This document shows, one piece after another, positions 56,099-64,000 of a DNA stretch of 64,000 nucleotides. The stretch is from Hyphomicrobiales bacterium. Its GTDB lineage: Bacteria > Pseudomonadota > Alphaproteobacteria > Rhizobiales > Rhizobiaceae. The stretch covers positions 293 through 64,292 of the forward strand of contig UBZP01000003.1 in NCBI GenBank assembly GCA_900469965.1, written 5' to 3'. The notes under the pieces were generated by a model. That model was given only the letters and a program-made list of their open reading frames with translations. It was not told the origin of the DNA and did no database searches. The position numbers were made by a program, and so were the translations under genes. Positions within the stretch are counted from its first letter, which is position 1; each line of letters opens with the position of its first letter.

Positions 56099-57718
56099 TC
56101 AGTGCGCGTCGCCGCCGGACATCGGGCCGCTCGGCTTCTTCAGCAGAAGCGTTGCGAGCAGGGCGACGACGAGGCCGGCGCCGAGCAGGAAGAACGCATC
56201 GCTGAACGCCATGACGTTGGCCTGCTTGCGGACGCTGGCGGCGATGGCGACGACGGCCTTGTGGGCGGCCGTGGCCTGATCGCTGACGCCGTGGTTCATG
56301 AAGTAGGCGGTCAGCTTGGCAATCCTGGTTCGCGTCGCTTCCTCGAAGAGGCTGACCGAGTTTGACAGGATGTTGGAATGGAACTGCTCCCGTTTCGTCA
56401 GAAACGTCTGGAGCGATGCGATTCCGACCGCGCCGCCAAGGTTGCGCATCATGTTGAAGAGGGCGGATGCGGAGCCGGCGTTCTCCCGTTCGATCCCCGC
56501 GGTGGCGACGACCGAGAGAGGGGCGAAGACAAGGGCCTGCCCGACGGCGCGGATGACGTTCGGCCAGAACAGCTGGTCGGCCGCATAGTCGCCGGTCATG
56601 TAGACGTTCATGAAATTCGAGGCGGCAAAGAGGGCGAAGCCGACGGCGATCAGCAGCCGCACATCGACGAGCTTCATCACCCGGGGAACGAGCGGGATGA
56701 GAAGGAGCTGCGGGATGCCGGTCCACGCCAGCACCATCCCGATCTGTTCGGAATTGTAGCCCTGGATGCGCGCCAGGTAGATGGGGAGCACGAAGGCCGA
56801 TCCGTAGAGCGCAATCCCGAGCATCGTGTTCGCCAGGATCCCGAAGGCGAAGTTGCGGCGGGCGAACAGCCTCAGGTTCAGGAGCGGGTTTGCGGTTCTG
56901 AGCTCTATGATCAGGAAGAGCGTCAGGGAGACCGCGGCGACGATCGAGAGCTGGACGATCAGCTCGGATCCGAACCAGTCCTCCTTGTTGCCCTCCTCCA
57001 GCACGGTCTGAAGGGTGGCGAGGCCGACCGCCAGAGTGACGATCCCGGCCCAGTCGCCCTTGGCCAGCATGCCCAGCTGCATCGGCGCCTTGTCGAGCGA
57101 GGCCCAGAGCAGCCCGACCATCAGAAGGCCCGGGACCAGGTTGACGTAGAAGATGAATTCCCAGCCGTAGTTCTCCGTCAGGTACCCGCCGATGGTCGGC
57201 CCGATGGCGGGGGCGAAGGTCGCCGAAAGCGCGAAGAGCGCCAGCCCGACCGGTTGCTTCGGCTTCGGCAGCAGCGTGATGATGATGGTGAAGGCCATCG
57301 GGATGAGGACGCCGCCGGCAAAGCCCTGGATGGCCCTGAGCACGATCATCTGCTCCAGGTTCGCCGCGAACGCGCAGGCCACCGAGAAGACGAGAAACAG
57401 GATGGCGTTGGTCAGGAGATAGCGGCGCAGCGAAAAGACCTGGGCCAGCCAGCCGCTGAGGGGAATGACCACGATTTCGGCGACGAGATAGGAGGTCGAG
57501 ATCCATCCGCCGTCGTCCTTGCCGGCGCCGATCGCCCCCTGGATGTCGGCGAGCGAGGCATTGACGATCTGGATGTTGAGGACCGCCATGAAGGCCCCCA
57601 GGGTGGAGCCGATCACCGCGCACCACATCCGCAGGGCGCTCATGTCCTTTGCCGAAGCCGGCGCTTCGGTGCCCTGCGGCTGCCGTCCGTTGCCGGCCTC
57701 AAGCGTGCGTGTCGCCAT
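56099..57718 (-). CDS. emrB: DHA2-family multidrug efflux transporter (EmrB-like)
   Basis: A 539-residue MFS protein with about 14 membrane helices. Motifs are LNIQIVNASLADIQGAIG in helix 1, GWLAQVFSLRRYLL in the first loop and GFAGGVLIPMAFTII with motif C-like GPTIGGYLTENYGWEF. It pairs with the EmrA-like adaptor 81 bases upstream to move hydrophobic toxins across the envelope. A terminator follows it. Confidence 0.9.
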   Translation of the reverse strand: MATRTLEAGNGRQPQGTEAPASAKDMSALRMWCAVIGSTLGAFMAVLNIQIVNASLADIQGAIGAGKDDGGWISTSYLVAEIVVIPLSGWLAQVFSLRRYLLTNAILFLVFSVACAFAANLEQMIVLRAIQGFAGGVLIPMAFTIIITLLPKPKQPVGLALFALSATFAPAIGPTIGGYLTENYGWEFIFYVNLVPGLLMVGLLWASLDKAPMQLGMLAKGDWAGIVTLAVGLATLQTVLEEGNKEDWFGSELIVQLSIVAAVSLTLFLIIELRTANPLLNLRLFARRNFAFGILANTMLGIALYGSAFVLPIYLARIQGYNSEQIGMVLAWTGIPQLLLIPLVPRVMKLVDVRLLIAVGFALFAASNFMNVYMTGDYAADQLFWPNVIRAVGQALVFAPLSVVATAGIERENAGSASALFNMMRNLGGAVGIASLQTFLTKREQFHSNILSNSVSLFEEATRTRIAKLTAYFMNHGVSDQATAAHKAVVAIAASVRKQANVMAFSDAFFLLGAGLVVALLATLLLKKPSGPMSGGDAH

Positions 57719-57799
57719 CGTTCTGCTTCCGCGCGAGCGGAACCTTCGTGCTGTGTTGTCGGGGATCGGGAATGGGGAGAGGATGTCCGCCGGATGCCG

Positions 57800-58963
57800 T
57801 CACTTGTCGTGCGACAGCCGGGCGATCCTGGTGTCGATCTTCGGCACGACGGACATTCCGGAGCGGAGCTGGGCGGCGCGCGCCTCGTCGTCGATGATGA
57901 TCTTCACCGGAATGCGCTGGACGATCTTGGTGAAATTGCCCGTCGCGTTGTCGGGCGGAAGCAGTGAGAATTCCAGGCCGCTCGCGGGCGCGACGCTGTC
58001 CACATGCCCCTTCACTTCGACCCCGGGAAACCCGTCGACCTCGATCTCCACGGGCTGGCCCGGGCGAACGTAGGTCAGCTGCGTCTCCTTGAAATTCGCG
58101 ACGACATAGACCGAATGCAGCGGCACGACCGCCATCAGCTGCGTGCCGGCGGTGACATACTGCCCCACGCGGATCGAGCGCGCGCCGAGCGTGCCGTCGA
58201 CGGCCGCGACGATGTTCGTATAGGAGAGGTTCAGTTCGGCCTGCTCGACGGCCGCGGCCGCCCGCTCCCGTTGCGCCACCGCATGGTCGCGCTGGCTCTT
58301 GAGGACCGGTACCCGGTCATGCGCGGCGATCAGCGCGGCACGGTCCCGCTGAACCGCCGCGGTCGCCTGCTCGAGCAGGGACCGGCTCTGCTCGGCACGC
58401 GACTGCGTGCCCGCCCCGGTATTGCTCAGCCGCGTGTCCCGCTTGGCCTCGGATGTCGCAAAGACCAGCGAGGCGTTCGAAGCGTCGACCGATGCTTCCG
58501 CCTGGCCGATGACCGACTTCTGCAGTTCGATCTGGGCGTCGATGTTGGTGATCGCCGCCTCCGCCGCCTTCAGCTCGGCCCGCGCCTGGTCCAGCGCCAC
58601 CTGGAAGTCGCGATCGTCGATGCGTGCAAGCACCTGCCCCGCCTTGACGGCGTCATTGTCATCGACCAGCACCTCCTTGACGTAGCCGGCGATCTTGGGG
58701 GCAACCGTCGTGTAGTCCGCCTTGACGTAGGCATTGTCGGTGGATTCGATGAACCGGCCGACCGTCCAGTACCGGTTGGCGAAGTGGGCGCCGTAGCCCG
58801 CGGCGGCGAACAGAACCAGCGCGACCACGCCTTTCTTGACGACGGACTTCCGCCGGGGGGCAACGGCCGGTGCAGGCGATGCGGGCTCGGCGGATACCGA
58901 GGCGGGATCGGGTCCGTCGCCGGCGGGCTCGACCTTGAAGGCTTCCTTGCGTGACAGTTCCAT
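57800..58963 (-). CDS. emrA: EmrA-like membrane fusion protein
   Basis: A 387-residue HlyD-family adaptor with a single membrane anchor at about residues 44-63 after a 40-residue cytoplasmic tail. Lipoyl half motifs (VAPKIAGYVKEVLVDDNDAVKAGQVLARIDDRDF and VDGTLGARSIRVGQYV) flank a long coiled-coil hairpin rich in Ala, Gln and Arg. GGAG lies 9 bases before the ATG. It is the first gene of the emrAB-like operon. Confidence 0.88.
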   Translation of the reverse strand: MELSRKEAFKVEPAGDGPDPASVSAEPASPAPAVAPRRKSVVKKGVVALVLFAAAGYGAHFANRYWTVGRFIESTDNAYVKADYTTVAPKIAGYVKEVLVDDNDAVKAGQVLARIDDRDFQVALDQARAELKAAEAAITNIDAQIELQKSVIGQAEASVDASNASLVFATSEAKRDTRLSNTGAGTQSRAEQSRSLLEQATAAVQRDRAALIAAHDRVPVLKSQRDHAVAQRERAAAAVEQAELNLSYTNIVAAVDGTLGARSIRVGQYVTAGTQLMAVVPLHSVYVVANFKETQLTYVRPGQPVEIEVDGFPGVEVKGHVDSVAPASGLEFSLLPPDNATGNFTKIVQRIPVKIIIDDEARAAQLRSGMSVVPKIDTRIARLSHDK

Positions 58964-59203
58964 CACCACGATCTCCAGCGACCATCGCTCGCGATCGTCC
59001 TTGCGTCCGAACGCGCCTCGTGTCGCAACCACAGACAGTTCACTCGCTTCGAGGATGATCGGTCCGCACGGACAATCGGCGAGCGGCGCCTCTGCGCGAA
59101 GACTTGGTCATAGGCAGATGGCGCGTGTCAGATTTGGAATCTTCCCGGTGCGCGGGACAGATATACAAAGGTTGGGAGATGCGGTGGCGCAGGTCGATGC
59201 GCC

Positions 59204-59392
59204 CTAGCGGGCACGCGATGGTCCGCGGAAGATGTTCATCTGCAGCTCGTGTCTCGAGGCAAAGCGCCCGAGGATCCGGATCAGGCGCTCCTCCTCGGCC
59301 TGACATATGCCCGCCTGCCTGCAATATTCCGCAATATCCCACAAATGCTCCGCTTCGGTCGTCTCGGGCAGTCGGGTATCGCGGCAAGTCAT
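59204..59392 (-). CDS. Small hypothetical protein (62 aa, start uncertain)
   Basis: From the ATG at 59392 (AAAGGCG six bases before) the gene encodes 62 charged, helical residues (EAEHLWDIAEYCRQAGICQAEEERLIRILGRFASRHELQMN). The frame is open to 59500, so a longer form is possible. I recall similar short proteins in Rhizobiales but no function. It lies upstream of the emrAB-like operon on the same strand, 240 bases away. Confidence 0.5.
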   Translation of the reverse strand: MTCRDTRLPETTEAEHLWDIAEYCRQAGICQAEEERLIRILGRFASRHELQMNIFRGPSRAR

Positions 59393-59526
59393 CTTGCGCC
59401 TTTCGTGCACAGAGGCGCCGCTGCCGCCTTGCATGGACATGGATCGGACCCCACGCATGAATTTCGATGGGAGATCTGGAAGCCTATCGGCTTCGCGCAA
59501 GACGGATAACTATACGGTCGTTCTAT

Positions 59527-59546
59527 CCTCCGCAGCGATGCGGAGG
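59527..59546. terminator. Hairpin downstream of the small membrane protein gene
   Basis: CCTCCGCA-GCGA-TGCGGAGG has a perfect 8-bp stem and a GNRA loop (GCGA) on the plus strand. It lies 67 bases after the stop of the 59613 gene. There is no T tract in the minus direction, so the termination role is tentative. Confidence 0.35.
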
Positions 59547-59612
59547 AAAATCGGTCGACCGGCCGGCCGCCCCACGGCGATCGGCCGTTCTAAAGATCGC
59601 TGCAGGCGCGGC

Positions 59613-60053
59613 CTAGGCCCGGAGGGTCGCGGATTCCGTGCGGCCGGCCGCACCGGTCACCCGCCTGGCCGCCCAGAGGGTGGCGATGATCCCGAAGATC
59701 GCGGGCAGGCTTACGGCCGGGAAGTCGCGAATGATCACCGACGACGAGCAGATGCCGACCGCCACTTCCCACAGATGGAAGGTGGCATGCGCAATCAACC
59801 AGAGGGTCGCGCCCGCCCAAAGCTCCAGCCGGCGCTGCGGCTTCCAGAGCCCGATGGCGAAGGCAGCCGCAATGAACCCCTGGATGATGCCGATGTCGCG
59901 CACGAAATGCTGGTTGAACATGCCGGTGTCGGTGACTCCGGGCACGAAATAGTACCAGCCCTCGGGGTCATAGAGCATGTGGAGGCAGAGCCAGGCCGCA
60001 AGCAACGTGTTGAAACCGACCATTCCATAGACAGTGTACCTTGAGAGCTGCAT
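59613..60053 (-). CDS. Four-helix integral membrane protein of unknown function (146 aa)
   Basis: A 146-residue protein with about four membrane helices (near 10-28, 54-70, 80-102 and 112-130). Conserved-looking residues lie in the loop PEGWYYFVPGVTDTGMFNQHFVRDIG and in helix 3 (H89, H93). AGGAGG precedes the ATG, a very strong ribosome binding site. A 7-2-7 box and a GATAAC hexamer lie upstream. It is divergent from the MBL-fold gene, which also has a box, so both are likely co-regulated. I do not recognise a named family. Confidence 0.75.
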   Translation of the reverse strand: MQLSRYTVYGMVGFNTLLAAWLCLHMLYDPEGWYYFVPGVTDTGMFNQHFVRDIGIIQGFIAAAFAIGLWKPQRRLELWAGATLWLIAHATFHLWEVAVGICSSSVIIRDFPAVSLPAIFGIIATLWAARRVTGAAGRTESATLRA

Positions 60054-60110
60054 TTGAACCTCCTGCAAGAATGACCGCGGACGTTATCACCGCGGACCGG
60101 TGGCTGCGCC

Positions 60111-60126
60111 CCAAACGAAGGTTTAT
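60111..60126 (-). promoter_or_regulatory. 7-2-7 box upstream of the small membrane protein gene
   Basis: The minus strand reads ATAAACC-TT-CGTTTGG, the closest match to the StyR/TodT box. It is 58-73 bases before the ATG at 60053. GATAAC (60083-60088) begins 22 bases after it. Confidence 0.55.
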
Positions 60127-60314
60127 GCGGGCTCCCGGAACGGGTTGGCGACCCTCTCGGGTTGCACAGGTCGACCAGGTTTTCGGTTACCCGGGCCGCC
60201 GCCAGCCACGACTTCTTCCGGGGGCATAGGGAGGACAGCAGGGCGGCCTCACCTTGCCGCGTCAGACCCGCTCGACGAAATGACCATCAAGCGGCGACGG
60301 CTGCGGAAATCAAG

Positions 60315-60330
60315 CCCAACGACCGTTTGG
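60315..60330 (+). promoter_or_regulatory. 7-2-7 box upstream of the MBL-fold hydrolase gene
   Basis: CCCAACG-AC-CGTTTGG has arms pairing at six of seven positions. It is 85-100 bases before the ATG at 60415. CATAGA (60353-60358) begins 22 bases after it. Its right arm is identical to that of the box at 60111. Confidence 0.5.
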
Positions 60331-60414
60331 GTTCAACGCCTGTGGGCTTCGACATAGACTCCGCGGAGTGGCCAGGGACCACACGTCATCAATACCGCAA
60401 AACAGGAGTTCGAC

Positions 60415-61380
60415 ATGCCACAGGCAGAAATGAAGGCCCGAGGGATCAGTCAACAGGCAGGCATGCGCTCGCAGGATGCGGTGCACCCGGTCGGACTGGG
60501 ACAGGGCGAACTGGTTCCGTCGCGCTATGCGGTGAAGGTCGGCGAGATCGACGTGCTGGTGATCAGCGACGGGGTGCTGCCGCTCCCGACCGCGATGCTG
60601 GCGCACAATGCCGACCCGGCCGTCCGCGCGGCCTGGCTGAACGACATGTTCCTGCCGCAGGACAGCTTCGACTGGCCGCTCAACGCCGTGGTGGTCCGCA
60701 GCGGCGAGCAGACCATACTCCTCGATGCCGGGCTGGGACTGGACCCAGACCTGAACCTGCCGCGGGCCGGACAACTGCTCAAGCGGCTGGCGGGCGCCGG
60801 CATCGATCTCGCCTCCGTGACCGACGTGGTGCTGACGCACCTGCACATGGATCACATCGGCGGGCTGCTCGTCGAAGGGGTGCGGGAGCAGCTGCGCCCG
60901 GACCTGCGGATCCACGTCGCGGCCGCCGAGGTGAAGTTCTGGGAGGCCCCCGATTTCTCCCACACCGACATGCCGCCGGGCTTTCCGGATGCACTGCGGG
61001 CGGCCGCCAAGCGGTTCACGCAGGAGTATCGCAGCCATCTGCGGACGTTCGAGGACGAGCACGAGGTGGCGCCGGGCGTGGTTGTCCGTCGCACCGGCGG
61101 CCACACCCCGGGCCACAGCGTGATCCGGATGGCGTCCGGCGGCGACCGGCTGACCTTTGCCGGCGACGCCGTGTTCGCGGTCGGCTTCGAACAGCCCGAC
61201 TGGCACAACGGCTTCGAGCACGACCCCGAGGAAGCGGCCCGCGTCCGGGTCCGCCTCCTGCGCGAGCTTGCGGCGACCGGCGAACAACTGGTGGCCACCC
61301 ACCTGCCGTTCCCCTCGATCGGACGGGTCGCGGTCGACGGCGACGCCTTCCGATGGGTGCCGATCTTCTGGGACTACTGA
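60415..61380 (+). CDS. MBL-fold metallo-hydrolase
   Basis: A 321-residue metallo-beta-lactamase-fold enzyme. The zinc ligands are H142, H144, D146 and H147 (HLHMDH), H230 or H234 in GGHTPGH, D251 and H296. The overall pattern is that of the AidC/AhlD-like lactonase and hydrolase group. No signal peptide is seen. AGGAG six bases before the ATG fixes the start. A box upstream suggests control by the FixJ-type regulators, and a terminator follows. Lactone or ester hydrolysis is likely; the substrate is unknown. Confidence 0.88.
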   Translation: MPQAEMKARGISQQAGMRSQDAVHPVGLGQGELVPSRYAVKVGEIDVLVISDGVLPLPTAMLAHNADPAVRAAWLNDMFLPQDSFDWPLNAVVVRSGEQTILLDAGLGLDPDLNLPRAGQLLKRLAGAGIDLASVTDVVLTHLHMDHIGGLLVEGVREQLRPDLRIHVAAAEVKFWEAPDFSHTDMPPGFPDALRAAAKRFTQEYRSHLRTFEDEHEVAPGVVVRRTGGHTPGHSVIRMASGGDRLTFAGDAVFAVGFEQPDWHNGFEHDPEEAARVRVRLLRELAATGEQLVATHLPFPSIGRVAVDGDAFRWVPIFWDY

Positions 61381-61479
61381 CCATGAGGCGGAACAGCGCG
61401 ATGACCGCTCGGCACTGTCGTGCGGCGGCATGACATCCGGTGTGCAGCCTGCGCCGGCGGGACATTCCCGGAAAGCGCG

Positions 61480-61506
61480 AAGGGACGGCGATTGCCGTCC
61501 CTTTTT
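61480..61506 (+). terminator. Rho-independent terminator after the MBL-fold gene
   Basis: AAGGGACGGC pairs with GCCGTCCCTT across a GATT loop and is followed by TTT. It is 99 bases after the stop. The flanking A's may allow function for the convergent kinase gene too. Confidence 0.85.
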
Positions 61507-61552
61507 CATGGCAGGCGCGCTCGGCGAAAGGCGGCCGCCTGCCTTTGCCGTG

Positions 61553-64000
61553 TCATGACGCAATCTCCGCCTCGACAGGCAGCGTGAACGTGAACGTCGC
61601 GCCCTGCGGCTCGTTGTTTTCGGCCCATAGCCGCCCGCCATGCGCCTCGACGATCGATCGGCATATCGCAAGGCCCATGCCCATGCCGTGCGCCTTCGTG
61701 GTGAAGAACGGCTCGAAGATCTTTTCCGTGAACTCGATCCCGCCGCCGCGATCGCTGATGTCGATCTGGATCGCCTCCCCCGGCCGGTGCACGCGCACGC
61801 CCAGAACCCTGTCGTCCGCCACGGAATCCATCGCATCCATGCCGTTGCGGATGAGGTTGACGAGGACCTGTTGGACCTGCACGCGATCGAGCGCGACCGG
61901 CGGCAGGTTGCTCTCCACGTCGATCTTCATGCGAATGCGGCGCCGCGCCGCCTCCTCGGCCATGAGGCTGTGCGCATCCCGGATGATGCTCTCGAGCGTC
62001 GTACTCGTGCGCGTCTCCTCGGAGCGCTTGAACAGGGCGCGGATGTGCCTCACCACTTCACCGGCGGAATGGGCGTTGTCGATGATGCGCTCCACCGATT
62101 TCCGCGCCCGCTCGAGATTGGGAGGCGTCGCCGCAAGCCAGGCCTGGCAGGCGCTGGAGTTGGCGACGATCGCAGCCAGCGGCTGGTTCACCTCGTGGGC
62201 GATGGCGGCGGACAGCTCGGCAAGGCTCGCCGCCTGGCTCGCCCGCGTCAGGCTCTCCCGCGCCAGATGCAGCTCTTCCTCGACGCGCACCTGGTCGTCG
62301 ATGTCCTGCGAGAGGCCGAACCACTGGATGATGCGACCGGTGTCGTCCCTGAGCGGCTCGGCGCGGCCCGACATCCAGCGATAGACGCCGTCCATCCTGC
62401 GCATGCGGTAGGTGAGCGAAAAGCTCTCGCCGGTCATGAGGGAGCGATTGAGGGTCTCCCGCAGAAGCACGATGTCGTCGGGATGGAACAGGGTCGCCAT
62501 CGCCGTCGCCAGCCGATCCGTGCCGGGCTTGTCGAAGTCGCCGACGTCGCGGCCGCAGAACTCGACCAGCCGTTTGCTGAAGAAGGTCGGCTCGCCCTTC
62601 GGCGACAGTCGCCAGAGCAGGCTGGGAACCATGTCGACCAGCTGCGAGAGTTCCTGCTCCCGGCTGCGCAGCGTCTCCTGCGCCTTCACCAGATCGTCGA
62701 TGTCGACGCTCACGCCATACCACTGGATGATCGTGCCGGCATCGTCGCGCAAGGGCTCGGCGCGGCTCTCGACCCACCGGTGCGGGCCGTTGGCCCGGCG
62801 CTGGCGATATCTCGCCAGAAGCGGTGTCCCCGTCGCGACGGCCAGTGCGAAGATTTCGTTCACCGCCCCCCGCTGGTCCGGATGGATGACGGTCAGGGAT
62901 CGCGACCCGTCCGGCGCGATCATGTCCTTGAGGCTGAGGCCGGTGACGTCCACCGCCCGCCTGTTGAGATAGCAGGGTATCCCTTCTGGGGTCATGCACC
63001 ATATGAGCGCCGGCACCGCGTCGATCATCTGCTGCAGCTGGCGCTCGCTGCGCCGCAGCGCCTCCTGTGCGCGCATCTCGTCGTCGATGTCGATGGATAT
63101 CACGTACCATTGCGCAATCGCGCCGCCTTGGTCCCGTAACGGCTCCCCGCGGCCTTCGACCCAGCGGTACACGCCATCGCCGCGGCGCATGCGGTACTTC
63201 ATCGCAAAGGGCGCGCCGGTGGCAAAGGAATGGCGGGCCGTCGCCAGCAGTTCGCCTGCATCGTCGGGGTGCACGAGAACCGAGATGGCTGCCGCAAGCC
63301 GGCTCGTGTCCGGCTTGTCCAGATGGGTCAGGTCGTCCAGGCCGAAGAAGTCCAACAGTCGCTTGTTGAAGAAGATGGGCTCCCCTTCGGGCGTCATGCG
63401 CCGGATGTGGACCGGCACCATATCCACGAGCTGCGACAGTTCCCGCTCCCGCTCGCGCAGGGCGGCGAGCGCCTGCTGGTTCTGCCTGGAGATGGCGGCC
63501 ACGATGAGGGAGGAGAACGCCGAGATGGCCAGGAAGAGCTGCAGCATGACCTGCTTTTCCCGCTGGCTCTCCGGGTCGCCGACAAAATGGCTGCCCCCGG
63601 AGATCGTGAGCGCCATGGTGATCAGCGCGAGAAGCGTCAGGGCGACGGCCACGCCCTTGAACTCGAAGCGCACGGCGGCCCAGAGAAGCGGCGGCATGAT
63701 GATGTAGGCGGAGGCCAGGTAGTCGGTGCTCAGGGACAGCGCGGCAAGGCCGAGGAAGATCAGGCCGAGAAGGCCGGCCTCCGTCCACTGCGCGGCAGAG
63801 AGCCTGGCCCCGGTGCGCCCCAGCTGGATCACGATCAGCGCCAATGGCCCGACGAGCAGGATTCCGGTGGCGTCTCCGATCCAGAAGAGCGGCCATACGC
63901 CCGTAAAGGTCTGCGCCTCGACGCCGAACCATGCGAGCGCCGCGCTTCCCACCGTCGCGCTGACGAGCGGTGCGACGCCGGCCCCCAGTCCGACGAAGGC
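61553..64000 (-). CDS. MASE1/PAS sensor histidine kinase, 5' end outside the window
   Basis: The frame is open from 64000 down to the stop at 61553, giving 815 residues of a longer protein. The first 200 or so are membrane helices of a MASE1-type sensor (WFGVEAQTFTGVWPLFWIGDATGILLVGPL). Three similar PAS/PAC units of about 125 residues follow (for example YRMRRGDGVYRWVEGRGEPLRD, RANGPHRWVESRAEPLRD, YRMRRMDGVYRWMSGRAEPLRD). The kinase core has IAHEVNQPLAAI with the phospho-His (near 62190), DRGGGIEF and GMGMGLAICRSIVEAHGG. It has no receiver domain, so it should signal to a separate regulator such as those at 44899 and 47127. Confidence 0.9.
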   Translation of the reverse strand, partial: AFVGLGAGVAPLVSATVGSAALAWFGVEAQTFTGVWPLFWIGDATGILLVGPLALIVIQLGRTGARLSAAQWTEAGLLGLIFLGLAALSLSTDYLASAYIIMPPLLWAAVRFEFKGVAVALTLLALITMALTISGGSHFVGDPESQREKQVMLQLFLAISAFSSLIVAAISRQNQQALAALRERERELSQLVDMVPVHIRRMTPEGEPIFFNKRLLDFFGLDDLTHLDKPDTSRLAAAISVLVHPDDAGELLATARHSFATGAPFAMKYRMRRGDGVYRWVEGRGEPLRDQGGAIAQWYVISIDIDDEMRAQEALRRSERQLQQMIDAVPALIWCMTPEGIPCYLNRRAVDVTGLSLKDMIAPDGSRSLTVIHPDQRGAVNEIFALAVATGTPLLARYRQRRANGPHRWVESRAEPLRDDAGTIIQWYGVSVDIDDLVKAQETLRSREQELSQLVDMVPSLLWRLSPKGEPTFFSKRLVEFCGRDVGDFDKPGTDRLATAMATLFHPDDIVLLRETLNRSLMTGESFSLTYRMRRMDGVYRWMSGRAEPLRDDTGRIIQWFGLSQDIDDQVRVEEELHLARESLTRASQAASLAELSAAIAHEVNQPLAAIVANSSACQAWLAATPPNLERARKSVERIIDNAHSAGEVVRHIRALFKRSEETRTSTTLESIIRDAHSLMAEEAARRRIRMKIDVESNLPPVALDRVQVQQVLVNLIRNGMDAMDSVADDRVLGVRVHRPGEAIQIDISDRGGGIEFTEKIFEPFFTTKAHGMGMGLAICRSIVEAHGGRLWAENNEPQGATFTFTLPVEAEIAS

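Larger units (their letters stand above)
60054..60414. other. Divergent intergenic region with two 7-2-7 boxes
   Basis: 361 bases between the small membrane protein and the MBL-fold gene. Each gene has its own box at a similar distance (60111-60126 and 60315-60330). A direct repeat ACCGCGGAC occurs at 60074 and 60089 between the first box and its gene. No other gene is seen. Confidence 0.5.

Noticed and set aside
59161-59176. Seventh 7-2-7 box candidate upstream of the emrAB-like operon
   Set aside because: Only nine of twelve core positions match, the arms barely pair and no good -10 follows, so it is mentioned only as a weak candidate.

Overview
The window reads as chromosomal DNA of a GC-rich alphaproteobacterium, most likely a member of the Rhizobiales (Hyphomicrobiales). 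The evidence is the very high GC codon usage, densely overlapping operons (ATGA and TGATG junctions), FixJ-type response regulators, a membrane-anchored TolB/TPR protein with the N-terminal domain common in rhizobia, a WEEF-tailed chemoreceptor, and many ABC importers for sugars and organic acids. No rRNA, tRNA, insertion sequence, phage gene or CRISPR array was seen. Most genes lie on the minus strand.

Layout. 1-294: the 5' end of a secreted protein that runs off the left edge. 419-2818: a GMC oxidoreductase and a TerC/YjbE membrane protein. 3076-9691: a minus-strand catabolic operon with a taurine/nitrate-type ABC importer, two 4,5-dihydroxyphthalate-decarboxylase-like proteins, an amidohydrolase and a LigJ-type 4-oxalomesaconate hydratase. 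It is divergent from a LysR regulator with two DNA-binding domains (9920-11143). 11167-13631: a cyclase remnant, two very small genes and a DUF3302/HlyD pair. 13748-19447: polyphosphate kinase 2 and the arginine deiminase operon arcDABC. 19787-25158: a conserved hypothetical gene, a chemoreceptor, a TolB/TPR membrane protein and a small protein.

25333-42918 is a run of sixteen minus-strand genes that looks like one operon under a divergent LacI regulator (43209-44225). It holds a CUT1 importer with two different ATPases, a dehydrogenase, an isomerase, a DUF4432 epimerase-like protein, an SDR, a CoA-transferase, an enoyl-CoA hydratase, a signal-less solute-binding-like protein, a ribose-type CUT2 importer and an FAH-family hydrolase. 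It probably imports and breaks down one or a few unusual sugars or polyols, with a CoA-ester step.

44487-64000 is a regulatory and efflux region. It has a single-domain receiver, two FixJ/StyR-type response regulators, a histidine kinase, a second large MASE1/PAS histidine kinase running off the right edge, an NmrA-like protein, a secreted cupin, a small membrane protein and an MBL-fold hydrolase. Two drug-efflux operons sit inside it: ybhGFSR-like with a TetR/CecR-like regulator, and emrAB-like.

Two cis-regulatory patterns link these genes. First, a 16-bp 7-2-7 box (core AAACC-TT-CGTTT, resembling the StyR/TodT box) lies in front of six genes, and in five cases a -10-like hexamer follows after 21-23 bases. 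Second, a GGTAC-N6-GTACC operator lies inside the core promoters of the TetR gene and of the histidine kinase gene beside it, which suggests that the efflux regulator also controls the two-component system.
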